Source: Spirosoma terrae (lineage in GTDB: Bacteria; Bacteroidota; Bacteroidia; Cytophagales; Spirosomataceae). From it: a stretch of 64,000 nucleotides of DNA. A program made the translations under genes and the position numbers. The DNA is taken from NCBI RefSeq assembly GCF_010435915.1, contig NZ_JAAFZH010000001.1, forward strand, positions 1,097,614 to 1,161,613, given 5' to 3'. A model generated the notes under the pieces. That model did not search any database. It was not told the DNA's origin and saw only the letters and a list, made by a program, of their open reading frames with translations. The stretch's first letter is position 1. Every line of letters begins with the position of its first letter. Positions 32,873 through 42,498 of this stretch are shown here, piece after piece.

Positions 32873-35110
32873 TTAGGTAGTAGTAACCGTTGGAAAGGCA
32901 ACCGAAAAGGTTGTTCCCCGATTAGGTTCGCTATGAAACCATATTTTTCCACCATGTCGGTTAATAATACGTTTTACGATAGCCAGTCCTACTCCCGAAC
33001 CTTCGTAAGGGCGGGCGTTTTCCAGCCGTTTAAAAAGGTCGAACATCCGTCCAGCCTGCTTCATGTCAAAGCCAATACCATTGTCTTCTAATGTATAAAT
33101 CACTTCGCCATCGGATTGTTTGCCGCTAATCCGAATAATAGCGTCAGGGTTGGGGCGAGTGTATTTGGCCGAGTTACTGATCAGATTGGTAAACAATTGG
33201 AGAGCCATCGTCGGGTCAGCTAGTATGGGTGGCGTTGAGCCAATCTCAAAGGTCAACGCTCGATCTTTCATCGTAACCATAATTTCTTCCCGTATGCCTT
33301 CCAGCAGTTCTTTCATGTCTATTTCCTGTGTATCGAGATCGGTTCGGCCCATACGCGAGTAATAGAGAATATGGCGGATCAGGGATCGCATTCGTTCGGT
33401 CGAATCGATAATTTTCTGAAAGAGTGCCTGTGCATCGGCGCTCATATCTTTACCATATTCTTCCTGTAATATTTCTGAATAGCACCGGATGGACGATAGG
33501 GGCGTACGTAAGTCGTGCGATACGGTATAGCTAAAGGCATCCAGTTCTTCGTAAGCCAGCTGAAGTCGTTGATTTAAGAGACGAATTTCATTAGCCTGTT
33601 TGGTAACGACCTGTAAAATATCTTCCCGTAGTTTCACGACAGTAGATACCTCAGCTTCTGTCCACGGGTTTGACGTATTATGAACAAGCTGCGTCCAGGC
33701 GTCAAAACTCTTTCTGGGCGAAAGGCGCTGCTGACCATCTTCGCCAACTGTAACGGGTTTTTCAGGATTACCAGCCCAGGTCACTTCCTGTATGCGTTCC
33801 GGCTTAAACCAGAAAACGTACTCATTGAGCTCCTTAGATAAAACAACCGCTAACAGGCCAGCTCCTTCGGCTTTGAACGATTCGGCAGGCGGATACAGCG
33901 CAGGCAGATGATTCGTTTCCAGGAAGTTTTCGGTGTTGCTCGCTTTTAGCCAGTCGGCCAGCCCCATAATTTCGGCCTCGTCGGGCGTTTTACCCAGGCG
34001 GTATATTTTGTTACTAAACAATAAAGCGGCTCCGGTCGCTTCGGTAAGGTCCAGAATCGTATGGGCTCTTTTGGTCAGCGCCTGCACAATGTTTTCGTCA
34101 ATGAGCAGTTGTTCGTGGATGTACTGACCATACTGCCGATACTTGAGCAAGTTGGTTTGGTCTTCTTCATCTTTTCGGAACTCCAGGGCCGCTGATAAAA
34201 GCTGACTGACAAATTTAGCTGCCTGACGGGCTGAGAAGTCAACAAAACGGGGGTGGTAATTATGGCAGGAAATAAGCCCCCACAATTCACCCCGATAGAG
34301 CAACGAAATACTCATGGATGCCTGAACACCCATGTTGCCCAGGTATTCGATATGTACCGGCGATACGGCACGTAATACCGAATGCGTTAGATCCAGTGGC
34401 TGGTCGGCAGGCCAGTCTGTTTCGGACAGAATGCGGGAGGGCGTGCTCGTTGCATCTGCAATTTGCCGCACCAGATTGATTTTATATAACTCGCGAGCCT
34501 GCCGGGGTATGTCTGAAGCAGGATAATGTAGACCAAGATAAGCCTCCAGATGGTCTGCTTTCTCTTCGGCTACTACGTGTCCGTGCCAGTCGGCTTCGAA
34601 ACGGTATACCATAACCCGGTCATACCCGATAATAGTTTTAATACGTCTGGCCGTGTTTTGCAAAAGCTCCTTAATCGTACGGCTAGATTGCAACTCAGTT
34701 AGTGCCTGGGAAATTAGTTGCTGATTGGCGGCTGTATTCTGATCGCCTACTGGCTCCCATTCGAGCAGGATCAGCCCATTGTGTTCATGAATAATCAGAT
34801 TCCAGTTCTGTTGATCCAGAATGAGCTGGTAGGGGTTAAGCGTATCCCAGCTGCCACTACGTCGGCCTACGTTCAGAAACTCAACCAGGGAGCCAACCGG
34901 CAGTTCAGAATTGGCCAGTGCCTGTTCAATAGACTGGCCTAACAACTGGCTGGCCGGTATGCCAAGCAGTTTGTCAATATTGTCGCTGGCATGAACAATA
35001 GTGTATGTCTCAGGCTGAATAGCTACTAGATAGCCATACGACTGGATAGAGCCAAGGATATGAATTGGCTCTCGTTCACAGTTGGTTAAGTCAACGATTG
35101 ATGGAGTCAT
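32873..35110 (-). CDS. bphP: Bacteriophytochrome histidine kinase
   Basis: A 745-residue red/far-red light sensor kinase. The biliverdin-binding cysteine is Cys11 in 'LTNCEREPIHILGSIQ', the N-terminal site of bacteriophytochromes. The GAF 'HYPASDIPRQARELY' motif (about residues 195-210) and 'VSPVHIEYLGNMGVQASMSI' follow; the plant/cyanobacterial Cys position is Ile here, confirming the biliverdin type. The PHY domain has the tongue motif 'PRKSFDAWTQLV', then HisKA with His532 ('TVSHDLRTPLSS') and HATPase ('LISNSAKYTRP', 'LEDNGIGFD', 'GSGVGLAIVKRII'). I chose the ATG at 35110 over a codon 87 bp upstream because the family N-terminus starts there. Operon: bphP, response regulator, heme oxygenase. 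Confidence 0.97.
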   Translation of the reverse strand: MTPSIVDLTNCEREPIHILGSIQSYGYLVAIQPETYTIVHASDNIDKLLGIPASQLLGQSIEQALANSELPVGSLVEFLNVGRRSGSWDTLNPYQLILDQQNWNLIIHEHNGLILLEWEPVGDQNTAANQQLISQALTELQSSRTIKELLQNTARRIKTIIGYDRVMVYRFEADWHGHVVAEEKADHLEAYLGLHYPASDIPRQARELYKINLVRQIADATSTPSRILSETDWPADQPLDLTHSVLRAVSPVHIEYLGNMGVQASMSISLLYRGELWGLISCHNYHPRFVDFSARQAAKFVSQLLSAALEFRKDEEDQTNLLKYRQYGQYIHEQLLIDENIVQALTKRAHTILDLTEATGAALLFSNKIYRLGKTPDEAEIMGLADWLKASNTENFLETNHLPALYPPAESFKAEGAGLLAVVLSKELNEYVFWFKPERIQEVTWAGNPEKPVTVGEDGQQRLSPRKSFDAWTQLVHNTSNPWTEAEVSTVVKLREDILQVVTKQANEIRLLNQRLQLAYEELDAFSYTVSHDLRTPLSSIRCYSEILQEEYGKDMSADAQALFQKIIDSTERMRSLIRHILYYSRMGRTDLDTQEIDMKELLEGIREEIMVTMKDRALTFEIGSTPPILADPTMALQLFTNLISNSAKYTRPNPDAIIRISGKQSDGEVIYTLEDNGIGFDMKQAGRMFDLFKRLENARPYEGSGVGLAIVKRIINRHGGKIWFHSEPNRGTTFSVAFPTVTTT

Positions 35111-35679
35111 TAAGCAAAGAGTACTACCTTGATTGATGTAGCGGTTAAATCCATTAATCGGTAATTCAATGAAAAGAATTACCGTGATAATTGGCAATAT
35201 ACGTACATAATCAGAAAGTTATTTAGAATCCTATTGCTTGTCTGATTGTCTGCTTTTGGGGTTGTTTAGTTTGTTGTTTTTTAGCGGTTTATGTGGTTAT
35301 AGATACTTTTTTGTAAGTGTGAAAGGCCGGGGACGTAGCGCAGATACGTAGTGAGCCAATGACAACGCGAGGTAGCCTGTTTTTTTATATAATCTGGCTA
35401 AGTAATCTGAACGTTAGGGAGTTGGATGCGTAACGCTAGTACGTGTAGGATCGTATTGAAGAAAAAGTTGATGAGCTGTGTAATGCTTTGCCTTCGAAAT
35501 CGTCTCTTTCGTTGAATTGAAAAACTATTTTGGTGTAGGATGCAACGCGCAACGCTTTCCTCCACTCTTTGTCTCAACGAATCGGGTAAGGATGAGTCCG
35601 GATCATTCTGAACGTTAGTTAGCCAATATCACCTCTTTAACGGAATTACTCCATCCCAACAAGTCCCTGACAACATTTC
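35111..35679. other. Gene-free divergent spacer between bphP and the TonB receptor
   Basis: About 570 bp, the longest non-coding stretch before the right end of the window. No credible frame, hairpin or tandem repeat is seen. Two ACGTAG hexamers lie 18 bp apart near 35332-35355. It must hold the promoters of bphP and the TonB receptor, but I find no exact TAnnTTTG box; TACTCTTTG near 35116-35124 (minus strand) has one base too many. Confidence 0.5.
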
Positions 35680-38112
35680 ATGAAACATATTCTAACCCTG
35701 CTCATGCTGGGTGTATGGGTGAATAGTGCCCTGGCACAAGCAACACATAACGGTAAGATAACCGGCTCATTAGCTGATTCTACTACCGCCAAATCTGTTC
35801 CGTTCGCTACGGTAGCTTTAATGAATGGGCAAAAGCTTATTACGGGTACAACCACTGATGAAGCTGGCACATTCGTACTTTCAACCATTCCGCAGGGCGC
35901 TTATACCCTTGCTCTATCGTTTGTTGGGTATCGGACAAAAACGGTACCGGTAACCATTTCTTCTGAGCGCCCGTCGATCCAACTCGGTACTATTTCTATC
36001 GCTCCCGAAGGAAAAACGCTCGGTGAAGTAACGGTTGCCGGTCAGAAAGCACTGGTTGAAGACAAAGGCGATCGATTGGTTTACAATGCTGAGAAAGATA
36101 TTTCAAACGCGGGCGGAACAGCGGCCGATGTGTTACGTAAGGTGCCTACGTTGAGCGTCGATCTGGATGGTAACGTGCAGATGCGTGGCAATGGTAATAT
36201 CAAAGTCCTGATCAATGGGAAGCCATCGGCCATGATGGCCCGTAATCTGGCCGATGCGCTACGTCAAATGCCCGCCAACGTCATCAAATCCATTGAAGTG
36301 ATCACCAGCCCTGGTGCCAAATATGATGCAGAGGGATCGGCCGGTGTCATTAATATTATCACTAAAAAAGCGCTTCAGGGTTTCAATGGTTCTGCCAACG
36401 TAACGGCTGGTAATATGAATCGGAGCATTGGTACGAACCTGAACCTGAAGAAGAAAAAAATAGGCTTTTCGCTTTCGGCGAATGGCTATCAGTTCCGAAA
36501 TCTGCGGGAAAGCCAAACCCGTCGGACCTCGCTGGATGGGGCCGGGCAGCCGCTCTCTATTCTAACTCAAACCAGTAAGGCCGATAATACAGGTACAGGT
36601 GGTTATGGTGAAATGAGCTTCGATTATGATCCAGACTCAACGAACCATATCAATTTGTCCGCTAACGTCTGGGGGGGATATTATCCGAATAATAACAGTG
36701 TCATGAACCGGTTAACCAACCCAGTTGGCGAAGAGCTTCAGGCTTTTCGTAACGATATACGTTTTAGCAATCCCTACGGAAACGGCCAGTTGGATCTGGG
36801 ATATACAAAAACATTTCGGAAGCCCGGCCAGGAGTTTTCGTTCCTGTCGCAGTTCAGCCGAATGCCCGATAATTACTTCTACGACACAGATCGTTACGCT
36901 GCATCGGAGGTATTAACGTATCGGCAGCATAGCACCAATTACAGTAGCAATAAAGAGTATACCTTCCAGACCGATTATACGCACCCTTTCACGATTAAAG
37001 GTCGTAAGGACACAACCAATATTAAACTTGAAGTTGGCCTGAAGGGTATCATACGCGATATCGGTAGTGAATATCGGGTAACAGAGTCACTAAATGGTTC
37101 TAGTCCGTTTGTGCTGGACTCGACCCAGTCGAATGATTTTAATTATATTCAGAAAGTATATTCAGGATATACGTCGCTACGTCTGGATACCAAAACAAAA
37201 TGGAATCTGACGGTTGGTGCCCGTTTTGAGCATACCGATATTAACGGTGATTTTGTGACGACGAAAACGAAACTGGTAAGCCAGTATTCGAACCTGATTC
37301 CGAGCGTTACGTTGTCGAAAGCGATTAAAACGCATACGCTGAAAATCAGTTATAATCAGCGAATTCAACGGCCAATGATCTGGTTGTTGAACCCCTGGAT
37401 GAATCAGAGTGATCCGCAAAACATTCAGACGGGTAATCCGTACCTGAATCCTGAGTTAAGCCATGCTACGGAACTATCGTATAGCGTCAATACGAAAAAA
37501 GGAACGTCGATCAACTCGGCTATCTACTGGCGGCAGACCAACAACGCTATCGATTACATCTCAACGGTCGATGCGTCGGGCGTATCCACTGGCAAGCCGC
37601 AAAATATTGCACAGCGCAAAGCCTACGGTTTGAACGTAAATATCAACAGTCAGCCGATTAAAAACTGGACTATAAACGGGGGAGGGGATATCCGCTACGT
37701 CGACTTAGCTAGCCCCGCACTGGGCCAGAGTAACAACGGTGTGGTCTGGAGCGTCAATATGAATACCAGCTATAAGCTTCCTCAAAACTACACAGTTCAG
37801 GCCAACGGAAATTATAACTCAGGCTGGATTAGCTTACAGGGAACCAACACTGGTTTTTACTGGCACAGCATTTCGATGAAGCGCGAGATGATGAACAAGC
37901 AGGCAAGCTTAACCCTGGGAATCAACAATCCGTTTATTGGAACTATCGTGCAGCGAAATAGTCAGTCGGCTCCGACGTTCGAATCGGAAAGTCAATTCTA
38001 CTTCGTTCGCCGATCGGTACGGCTAACGTTCGAATGGCGGTTTGGCCAGATGAATGCGGGCGGTGGCAAAAAAGGGAAGAAAATCAGCAATGACGACGGT
38101 AGTGGTCGATAG
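35680..38112 (+). CDS. TonB-dependent receptor (outer-membrane beta-barrel family)
   Basis: An 810-residue outer-membrane transporter. The signal peptide 'ILTLLMLGVWVNSALAQ' is followed by a carboxypeptidase-D-like domain ('ITGSLADSTTAKSVPFATVAL'), a plug domain ('VTVAGQKALVEDKGDRLVYN', then 'LRKVPTLSVDLDGNVQMRGN', 'SIEVITSPGAKYDAEGSAGV') and a beta-barrel that ends 'LTFEWRFGQMNAGGGKKGKK'. It belongs to the OMP_b-brl_3 group rather than SusC: there is no SusD beside it, and the plug lacks the SusC motif. The substrate is unknown; metal-siderophore or a short peptide is possible. It stands alone. Confidence 0.92.
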   Translation: MKHILTLLMLGVWVNSALAQATHNGKITGSLADSTTAKSVPFATVALMNGQKLITGTTTDEAGTFVLSTIPQGAYTLALSFVGYRTKTVPVTISSERPSIQLGTISIAPEGKTLGEVTVAGQKALVEDKGDRLVYNAEKDISNAGGTAADVLRKVPTLSVDLDGNVQMRGNGNIKVLINGKPSAMMARNLADALRQMPANVIKSIEVITSPGAKYDAEGSAGVINIITKKALQGFNGSANVTAGNMNRSIGTNLNLKKKKIGFSLSANGYQFRNLRESQTRRTSLDGAGQPLSILTQTSKADNTGTGGYGEMSFDYDPDSTNHINLSANVWGGYYPNNNSVMNRLTNPVGEELQAFRNDIRFSNPYGNGQLDLGYTKTFRKPGQEFSFLSQFSRMPDNYFYDTDRYAASEVLTYRQHSTNYSSNKEYTFQTDYTHPFTIKGRKDTTNIKLEVGLKGIIRDIGSEYRVTESLNGSSPFVLDSTQSNDFNYIQKVYSGYTSLRLDTKTKWNLTVGARFEHTDINGDFVTTKTKLVSQYSNLIPSVTLSKAIKTHTLKISYNQRIQRPMIWLLNPWMNQSDPQNIQTGNPYLNPELSHATELSYSVNTKKGTSINSAIYWRQTNNAIDYISTVDASGVSTGKPQNIAQRKAYGLNVNINSQPIKNWTINGGGDIRYVDLASPALGQSNNGVVWSVNMNTSYKLPQNYTVQANGNYNSGWISLQGTNTGFYWHSISMKREMMNKQASLTLGINNPFIGTIVQRNSQSAPTFESESQFYFVRRSVRLTFEWRFGQMNAGGGKKGKKISNDDGSGR

Positions 38113-38182
38113 TTATTGTTAAAAATCTGTAAATCAGGGGTTTGTTAACAGTTTTTAACAGAAGCTTAGAAACGTGACAGCG

Positions 38183-38190
38183 TAGATTTG
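38183..38190 (+). promoter_or_regulatory. -7 promoter box of the DUF2723 gene
   Basis: TAGATTTG (TAnnTTTG), 42 bp upstream of the ATG at 38233. Confidence 0.5.
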
Positions 38191-38232
38191 GCAGCGTCTT
38201 ACACAAACAAGCGCTGCTAACGCTACGTTTCT

Positions 38233-41190
38233 ATGCCTACATTTCGCCGATTAAACACACTGACGGGGTGGCTTGTATTTGCCATCGCCCTCATTACGTA
38301 CGTAACAACTGTTGAACGAACGGCCAGCTTCTGGGATTGCGGTGAGTTTATTGCCGCATCCTTCAAACTTCAGATTCCGCATCCGCCCGGCGCTCCGCTA
38401 TTTTTGCTGATCGGGCGGATTTTTTCCATGCTATCGCTGGGCGATTTAACACAGGTTGCTTACTGGATCAATATGGGGTCGGTGCTGGCCAGTGCCTTTA
38501 CCATACTGTTTTTGTTCTGGACGATTACTATGCTCGCTCAGAAATTGGTCAGTAAGGCCGAGAGCGAATACAGCCAGTCGGAAAGCCTATTGATTGTTGG
38601 GACTGGTCTTGTTGGGGCGCTGGCCTACACGTTTTCCGATACGTTCTGGTTTTCGGCTGTGGAGGCAGAAGTTTACGGGATGTCGTCGTTTTTTACGGCT
38701 ATTGTGGTGTGGGCCGCTTTCCGGTGGGAGCGAATAGAGGATGGAGCCGCTTCTAATCGATGGCTGATTTTTATCGCGTATCTGACCGGGCTGTCTATTG
38801 GTGTTCATTTGCTGAACCTGGTTATTCTGCCCCCGCTGGCACTGATATACTACGTCAGAAAATCGGAGAAACCTACGTTCTGGCGCGGAGTGGCTGCACT
38901 GGCAGTGGGCCTGGTTATTCTGGGCGTAATTAATGCGTCTATCGCTGGTATTCCGACGCTGGTTTTCTGGATGGAGCGGCAGTTGGTGAACTCATTGGGC
39001 TTACCGTTCAATTCGGGCGTGTTTTTGTCGGCATTGCTGGCTATTGGTGCGATCAGCTATGGACTAATCTGGTCTGTTCAGCGGCAGCGAGTGGCACTAA
39101 ATACGGCCTTGCTGGCCGGGGCTTTTTTGCTGATTGGCTACACATCTTACTTACAAGTGCTGGTTCGGGCCAACTTTAATCCCCCGCTCAACGAAAATGA
39201 CCCAAGCGATATAATCCGCTTCCGGGCTTATCAGGCCCGCGAACAATACGAAAGTCGTTCATTGCTCTATGGCCCTGTCTTTACGTCGCGCCCAATCGAT
39301 CAGAAAAAAGGAGCGCCTATGTGGAAACGCCAGGGCAATCAGTACGTTATCTACGACTATTATCCGGAATACACCTATGCGCCGGGCGATCAGATGCTGT
39401 TCCCCCGTGTGTATAGCACGCACCTGAATCATCCACAGCTCTATAGGCAGATACTTGGCCTGGCCGAAGGACAAAAGCCGACTATGGGCGATAATCTTAA
39501 GTTCCTGTTTACGTATCAGTTAGGCCACATGTGGTGGCGATACCTGATGTGGAATTTTGCCGGTCGGGAGAGTGATGAAGAGGGAGCCAGTTATTTATTA
39601 CCCTGGTCGTCGAACGATCAGGTGCCCGATTTGCTGAAGGCCAACAAAGCCCGCGACAATTTTTACATGTTACCGTTTTTACTTGGATTGCTGGGTGCAG
39701 TTTTCCAGTTTTCCCGACGTAGGCAAGACCTGATCGTGATTGGATTGATGTTTCTGCTGACGGGAATCGGGCTGCAGATCTTTCTGAATTCTCCTCCATC
39801 GGAACCGCGCGAACGCGATTACATCTACGTTGGTTCGTTCTACTTCTTCGCAATCTGGCTGGGGCTGGGTGTGATGGCATTGGCCGAAGCACTACGTAGC
39901 GTTCTTCGGTTTAGATTGGCAATTCCACGTAACGAACTGGTACTTGGCCTATGCATTTTCGTGCCGATTATGATGTGTATGAAAAGTTGGGACAATCATA
40001 ATCGGGATCATCGGTTTCACTCGGTCGATTTTGCGAAAAATATGCTCAATTCCTGCGCGCCAAACGGAATTCTGTTTACCGAGGGCGATAACGATACGTT
40101 CCCGTTATGGTACGTTCAGGAGGTTGAAGGGTTTCGGCGCGATATCCGGGTCTGTAATCTAAGTCTGCTCGGTACGGAGTGGTATATTCAACAGATGAAG
40201 CGGAAAACATACGAATCGGAGCCTGTACCGATGTCGTTGACGTACGATCAGTTTAACAAGGGGAAAAATGATATTATTCCGTTTTACGAGGTACCGAGTG
40301 TAAAAAATGGCATCGACCTGAAGCAATATATCAGCCTGGTTAAACAGAGTAATCCGGCTATTCAGGTACCGCTTACTACGGGCGACATGACGAATATTTT
40401 GCCATCGTCGGTTCTGTTTCTGCCCGTCGATAAACGGTCGGTCGACCAGGCCAAGTTTGTGCCCGCTACGTTACGTCCGTTGATGAAAGATACTATCCAG
40501 TGGAGCATTGGTAAGAAAGATCTTTTCAAGCCGGATCTGATTATGCTTGATATTATTGCCAATAACGACTGGAAACGGCCTATCTATTTTTCGAGCACGC
40601 TGGCAACCGATCATTATCAGAATCTGAAAAACTATATGCAGTTGGAAGGCTATGCCTATCGGCTTATGCCGGTAGCTGTCCCCGGCGCTGAGGATGGTTA
40701 CGTGAACTCGGATATTATGTTCGAGAACATGATGCATAAAACGGCCTGGCGCGAGTTCGACAATCCGGACGTTTATTACGACGATACGTATAAAGGCGCT
40801 CCCGTTATTTCGGCCCGAATCGCTTTTTTCCGTCTGGCCGATCAGTTGCTTCGGGAGGGAAAAACGGAGAAGGCGCGTCAGGTACTCGATTATTCGCTGA
40901 AGGTTATGCCCGATAAAAGCATTCCTTACGATCAGCTTTCATCGAATTACGTACGGGTTCTGTTCGCTGTCAATGACCCGAAAAAAGCGCTTACTATTGC
41001 CGACACAATGGTTACGCGGGCCGATCAGAATCTAAGTTATGCCCGACAGAATCCGGGATCGCTCCGGCACCCGAACGGTGATCTGTATGTTTTACAGACA
41101 ATTATTGAGGCTTGCAAAGCGGCTAAACAAACGGCAGAAGCTGCAAAGTATGAGGCTATCTTTCAAAAGCATCTGGCCATTTTTGGCTAA
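38233..41190 (+). CDS. DUF2723 membrane protein (GT-C glycosyltransferase-like)
   Basis: A 985-residue protein. The N-terminal half has about ten transmembrane helices with the DUF2723 signature 'TASFWDCGEFIAASFKLQIP' followed by 'HPPGAPLFLLIGRI' (about residues 30-65), which resembles the first-loop acidic motif of protein O-mannosyltransferases. The soluble C-terminal half holds 'NGILFTEGDNDTFPLWYVQEVEGFRRDIRVCNLSLL' (about residues 610-650) and helical repeats near the end. Family members are thought to transfer sugars to exported proteins in Bacteroidota; the exact donor is not known. The gene is single, with its own promoter box and a long hairpin after it. Confidence 0.9.
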   Translation: MPTFRRLNTLTGWLVFAIALITYVTTVERTASFWDCGEFIAASFKLQIPHPPGAPLFLLIGRIFSMLSLGDLTQVAYWINMGSVLASAFTILFLFWTITMLAQKLVSKAESEYSQSESLLIVGTGLVGALAYTFSDTFWFSAVEAEVYGMSSFFTAIVVWAAFRWERIEDGAASNRWLIFIAYLTGLSIGVHLLNLVILPPLALIYYVRKSEKPTFWRGVAALAVGLVILGVINASIAGIPTLVFWMERQLVNSLGLPFNSGVFLSALLAIGAISYGLIWSVQRQRVALNTALLAGAFLLIGYTSYLQVLVRANFNPPLNENDPSDIIRFRAYQAREQYESRSLLYGPVFTSRPIDQKKGAPMWKRQGNQYVIYDYYPEYTYAPGDQMLFPRVYSTHLNHPQLYRQILGLAEGQKPTMGDNLKFLFTYQLGHMWWRYLMWNFAGRESDEEGASYLLPWSSNDQVPDLLKANKARDNFYMLPFLLGLLGAVFQFSRRRQDLIVIGLMFLLTGIGLQIFLNSPPSEPRERDYIYVGSFYFFAIWLGLGVMALAEALRSVLRFRLAIPRNELVLGLCIFVPIMMCMKSWDNHNRDHRFHSVDFAKNMLNSCAPNGILFTEGDNDTFPLWYVQEVEGFRRDIRVCNLSLLGTEWYIQQMKRKTYESEPVPMSLTYDQFNKGKNDIIPFYEVPSVKNGIDLKQYISLVKQSNPAIQVPLTTGDMTNILPSSVLFLPVDKRSVDQAKFVPATLRPLMKDTIQWSIGKKDLFKPDLIMLDIIANNDWKRPIYFSSTLATDHYQNLKNYMQLEGYAYRLMPVAVPGAEDGYVNSDIMFENMMHKTAWREFDNPDVYYDDTYKGAPVISARIAFFRLADQLLREGKTEKARQVLDYSLKVMPDKSIPYDQLSSNYVRVLFAVNDPKKALTIADTMVTRADQNLSYARQNPGSLRHPNGDLYVLQTIIEACKAAKQTAEAAKYEAIFQKHLAIFG

Positions 41191-41210
41191 AAGAGTATCG
41201 TTCATGAGAA

Positions 41211-41252
41211 ACGTAACGCCCCGAAAGCTGACAAACTTTCGGGGCGTTACGT
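41211..41252. terminator. Long perfect hairpin between convergent genes
   Basis: A perfect 17-bp stem (41211-41227 with 41236-41252) with an 8-nt loop, between the convergent DUF2723 and GH5-like genes. There is no long T-run, but it lies at the right place to end both transcripts. Confidence 0.7.
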
Positions 41253-41290
41253 TGTGGGCAGGGTTATAAAAAACGGCAAGAACGCACCGT

Positions 41291-42427
41291 TTATTTACCC
41301 GTTGCCTGTTTGATGGCAGCGATCTCGGCTGGATCGACCGGAGAACCGTCCTGCTTAAATACTTCGTGGAACCAGATGGTTGGCTTACGTCCGTTTACGT
41401 ATGGTTTTTGCCAGCTATCCCAGGGCAGGAAAGTTTGCGTTTTTCCGGCCACAAAGCCCCAGTTAATCATGCCTACCTTGTATTTTTTGGCGATTGGTAA
41501 ATGGGTCTGGAATTTACTATCGGCCCCGCGAGCCATGTATTCCGTACAAATGACCGGTCGACCAAATGATTTCAGTGCAGGAATTACGTCTTCCAGTGCT
41601 TTCGGTGTTGAGTACTGGTGAAACGTAATGATGTCGGAGTTTTCGAACTGAATCTTTTCCATCGCAGACCATTTTGCTGGATCTTTCCATTTCTCCGGTG
41701 ATTTATAAATCCATACGCCACACGTTAACGGTTGCGATGGGCCAGCTTCCCGCGCCCACTGGAAAACCTGTGGCAAAAGCGCCGTTACCAGCGCTACTTT
41801 ATTGGCAGGTTCCAACTTCTTGTTATTCTTGCCGTAGCTGTTGTCGTTTGTGTTGTCGGGTTCGTTCCAGACATCCCAGGCCAGAATACGTTTGTCGTTC
41901 TTAAAGGCGCCTACAACCCCTTTTACGTACGCTTTTAGGCGTGGGTACTGTGATTTATCCGTCAGAGCGTCCGCGCCGGGGCTTTGCAGCCAACCTGAAT
42001 TGTGGATACCTGGCACCGGATCGTGCTGTTTGCCTAGTTTGGGGTTTGGGTCCCAGCAGGAATCGAACAGTACCAGCATGGGCCGGATTTTATGTTTAGC
42101 GCAAAGGGTCAGGAACTGATCAAGACGTTTTGTAAAACCAGCTGAGTCGTTCCAGAGCAGGTCGTGCAGGAAAACGCGCATGGTGTTCATGCCGATGCTT
42201 TCGGCCATAGCCAGCTCTTTATCAATCGTTTTCGGGTCGAAACTATCGGCCTGGAACATTTCCAGTTCGTTTATGGCATTGGCGGGTGCATAATTCGCAC
42301 CAACCAGAAACGGTTGTTTGGCATACCAGGCATTCGCCTTCTGGGCCGACCAGCGACCGGGAGCATCCTGACTGTATGAGAGAGTGGCTAGTAGTAAAGC
42401 AGCCAGCAATAAAAAGCGGTTCTTCAT
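41291..42427 (-). CDS. Exported glycoside hydrolase, GH5-like (clan GH-A)
   Basis: A 378-residue exported enzyme with a (beta/alpha)8 barrel. The signal peptide 'FLLLAALLLATLSYSQ' is followed by 'VGANYAPANAINELEMF'. The acid/base Glu189 is in 'WDVWNEPDN' and the nucleophile Glu296 in 'VICTEYMAR', the layout of clan GH-A. I chose the ATG at 42427 over a TTG two codons upstream. It is the third gene in the series GH43 - aldose epimerase - this gene, so it probably helps degrade a plant or microbial polysaccharide. The substrate (mannan, glucan or xylan) is uncertain. Confidence 0.88.
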   Translation of the reverse strand: MKNRFLLLAALLLATLSYSQDAPGRWSAQKANAWYAKQPFLVGANYAPANAINELEMFQADSFDPKTIDKELAMAESIGMNTMRVFLHDLLWNDSAGFTKRLDQFLTLCAKHKIRPMLVLFDSCWDPNPKLGKQHDPVPGIHNSGWLQSPGADALTDKSQYPRLKAYVKGVVGAFKNDKRILAWDVWNEPDNTNDNSYGKNNKKLEPANKVALVTALLPQVFQWAREAGPSQPLTCGVWIYKSPEKWKDPAKWSAMEKIQFENSDIITFHQYSTPKALEDVIPALKSFGRPVICTEYMARGADSKFQTHLPIAKKYKVGMINWGFVAGKTQTFLPWDSWQKPYVNGRKPTIWFHEVFKQDGSPVDPAEIAAIKQATGK

Positions 42428-42460
42428 TGACAAGGTAAGCGTTAGAATGATCGATAGTCA

Positions 42461-42486
42461 AAGCTCCTGAACATGGGCAGGAGCTT
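42461..42486 (-). terminator. Short hairpin after the aldose epimerase gene
   Basis: A perfect 9-bp stem (42461-42469 with 42478-42486) with an 8-nt loop, 12 bp past the epimerase stop, without a T-run. It may only partly end transcription before the GH5-like gene. Confidence 0.5.
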
Positions 42487-42498
42487 AGGAACGTATTA

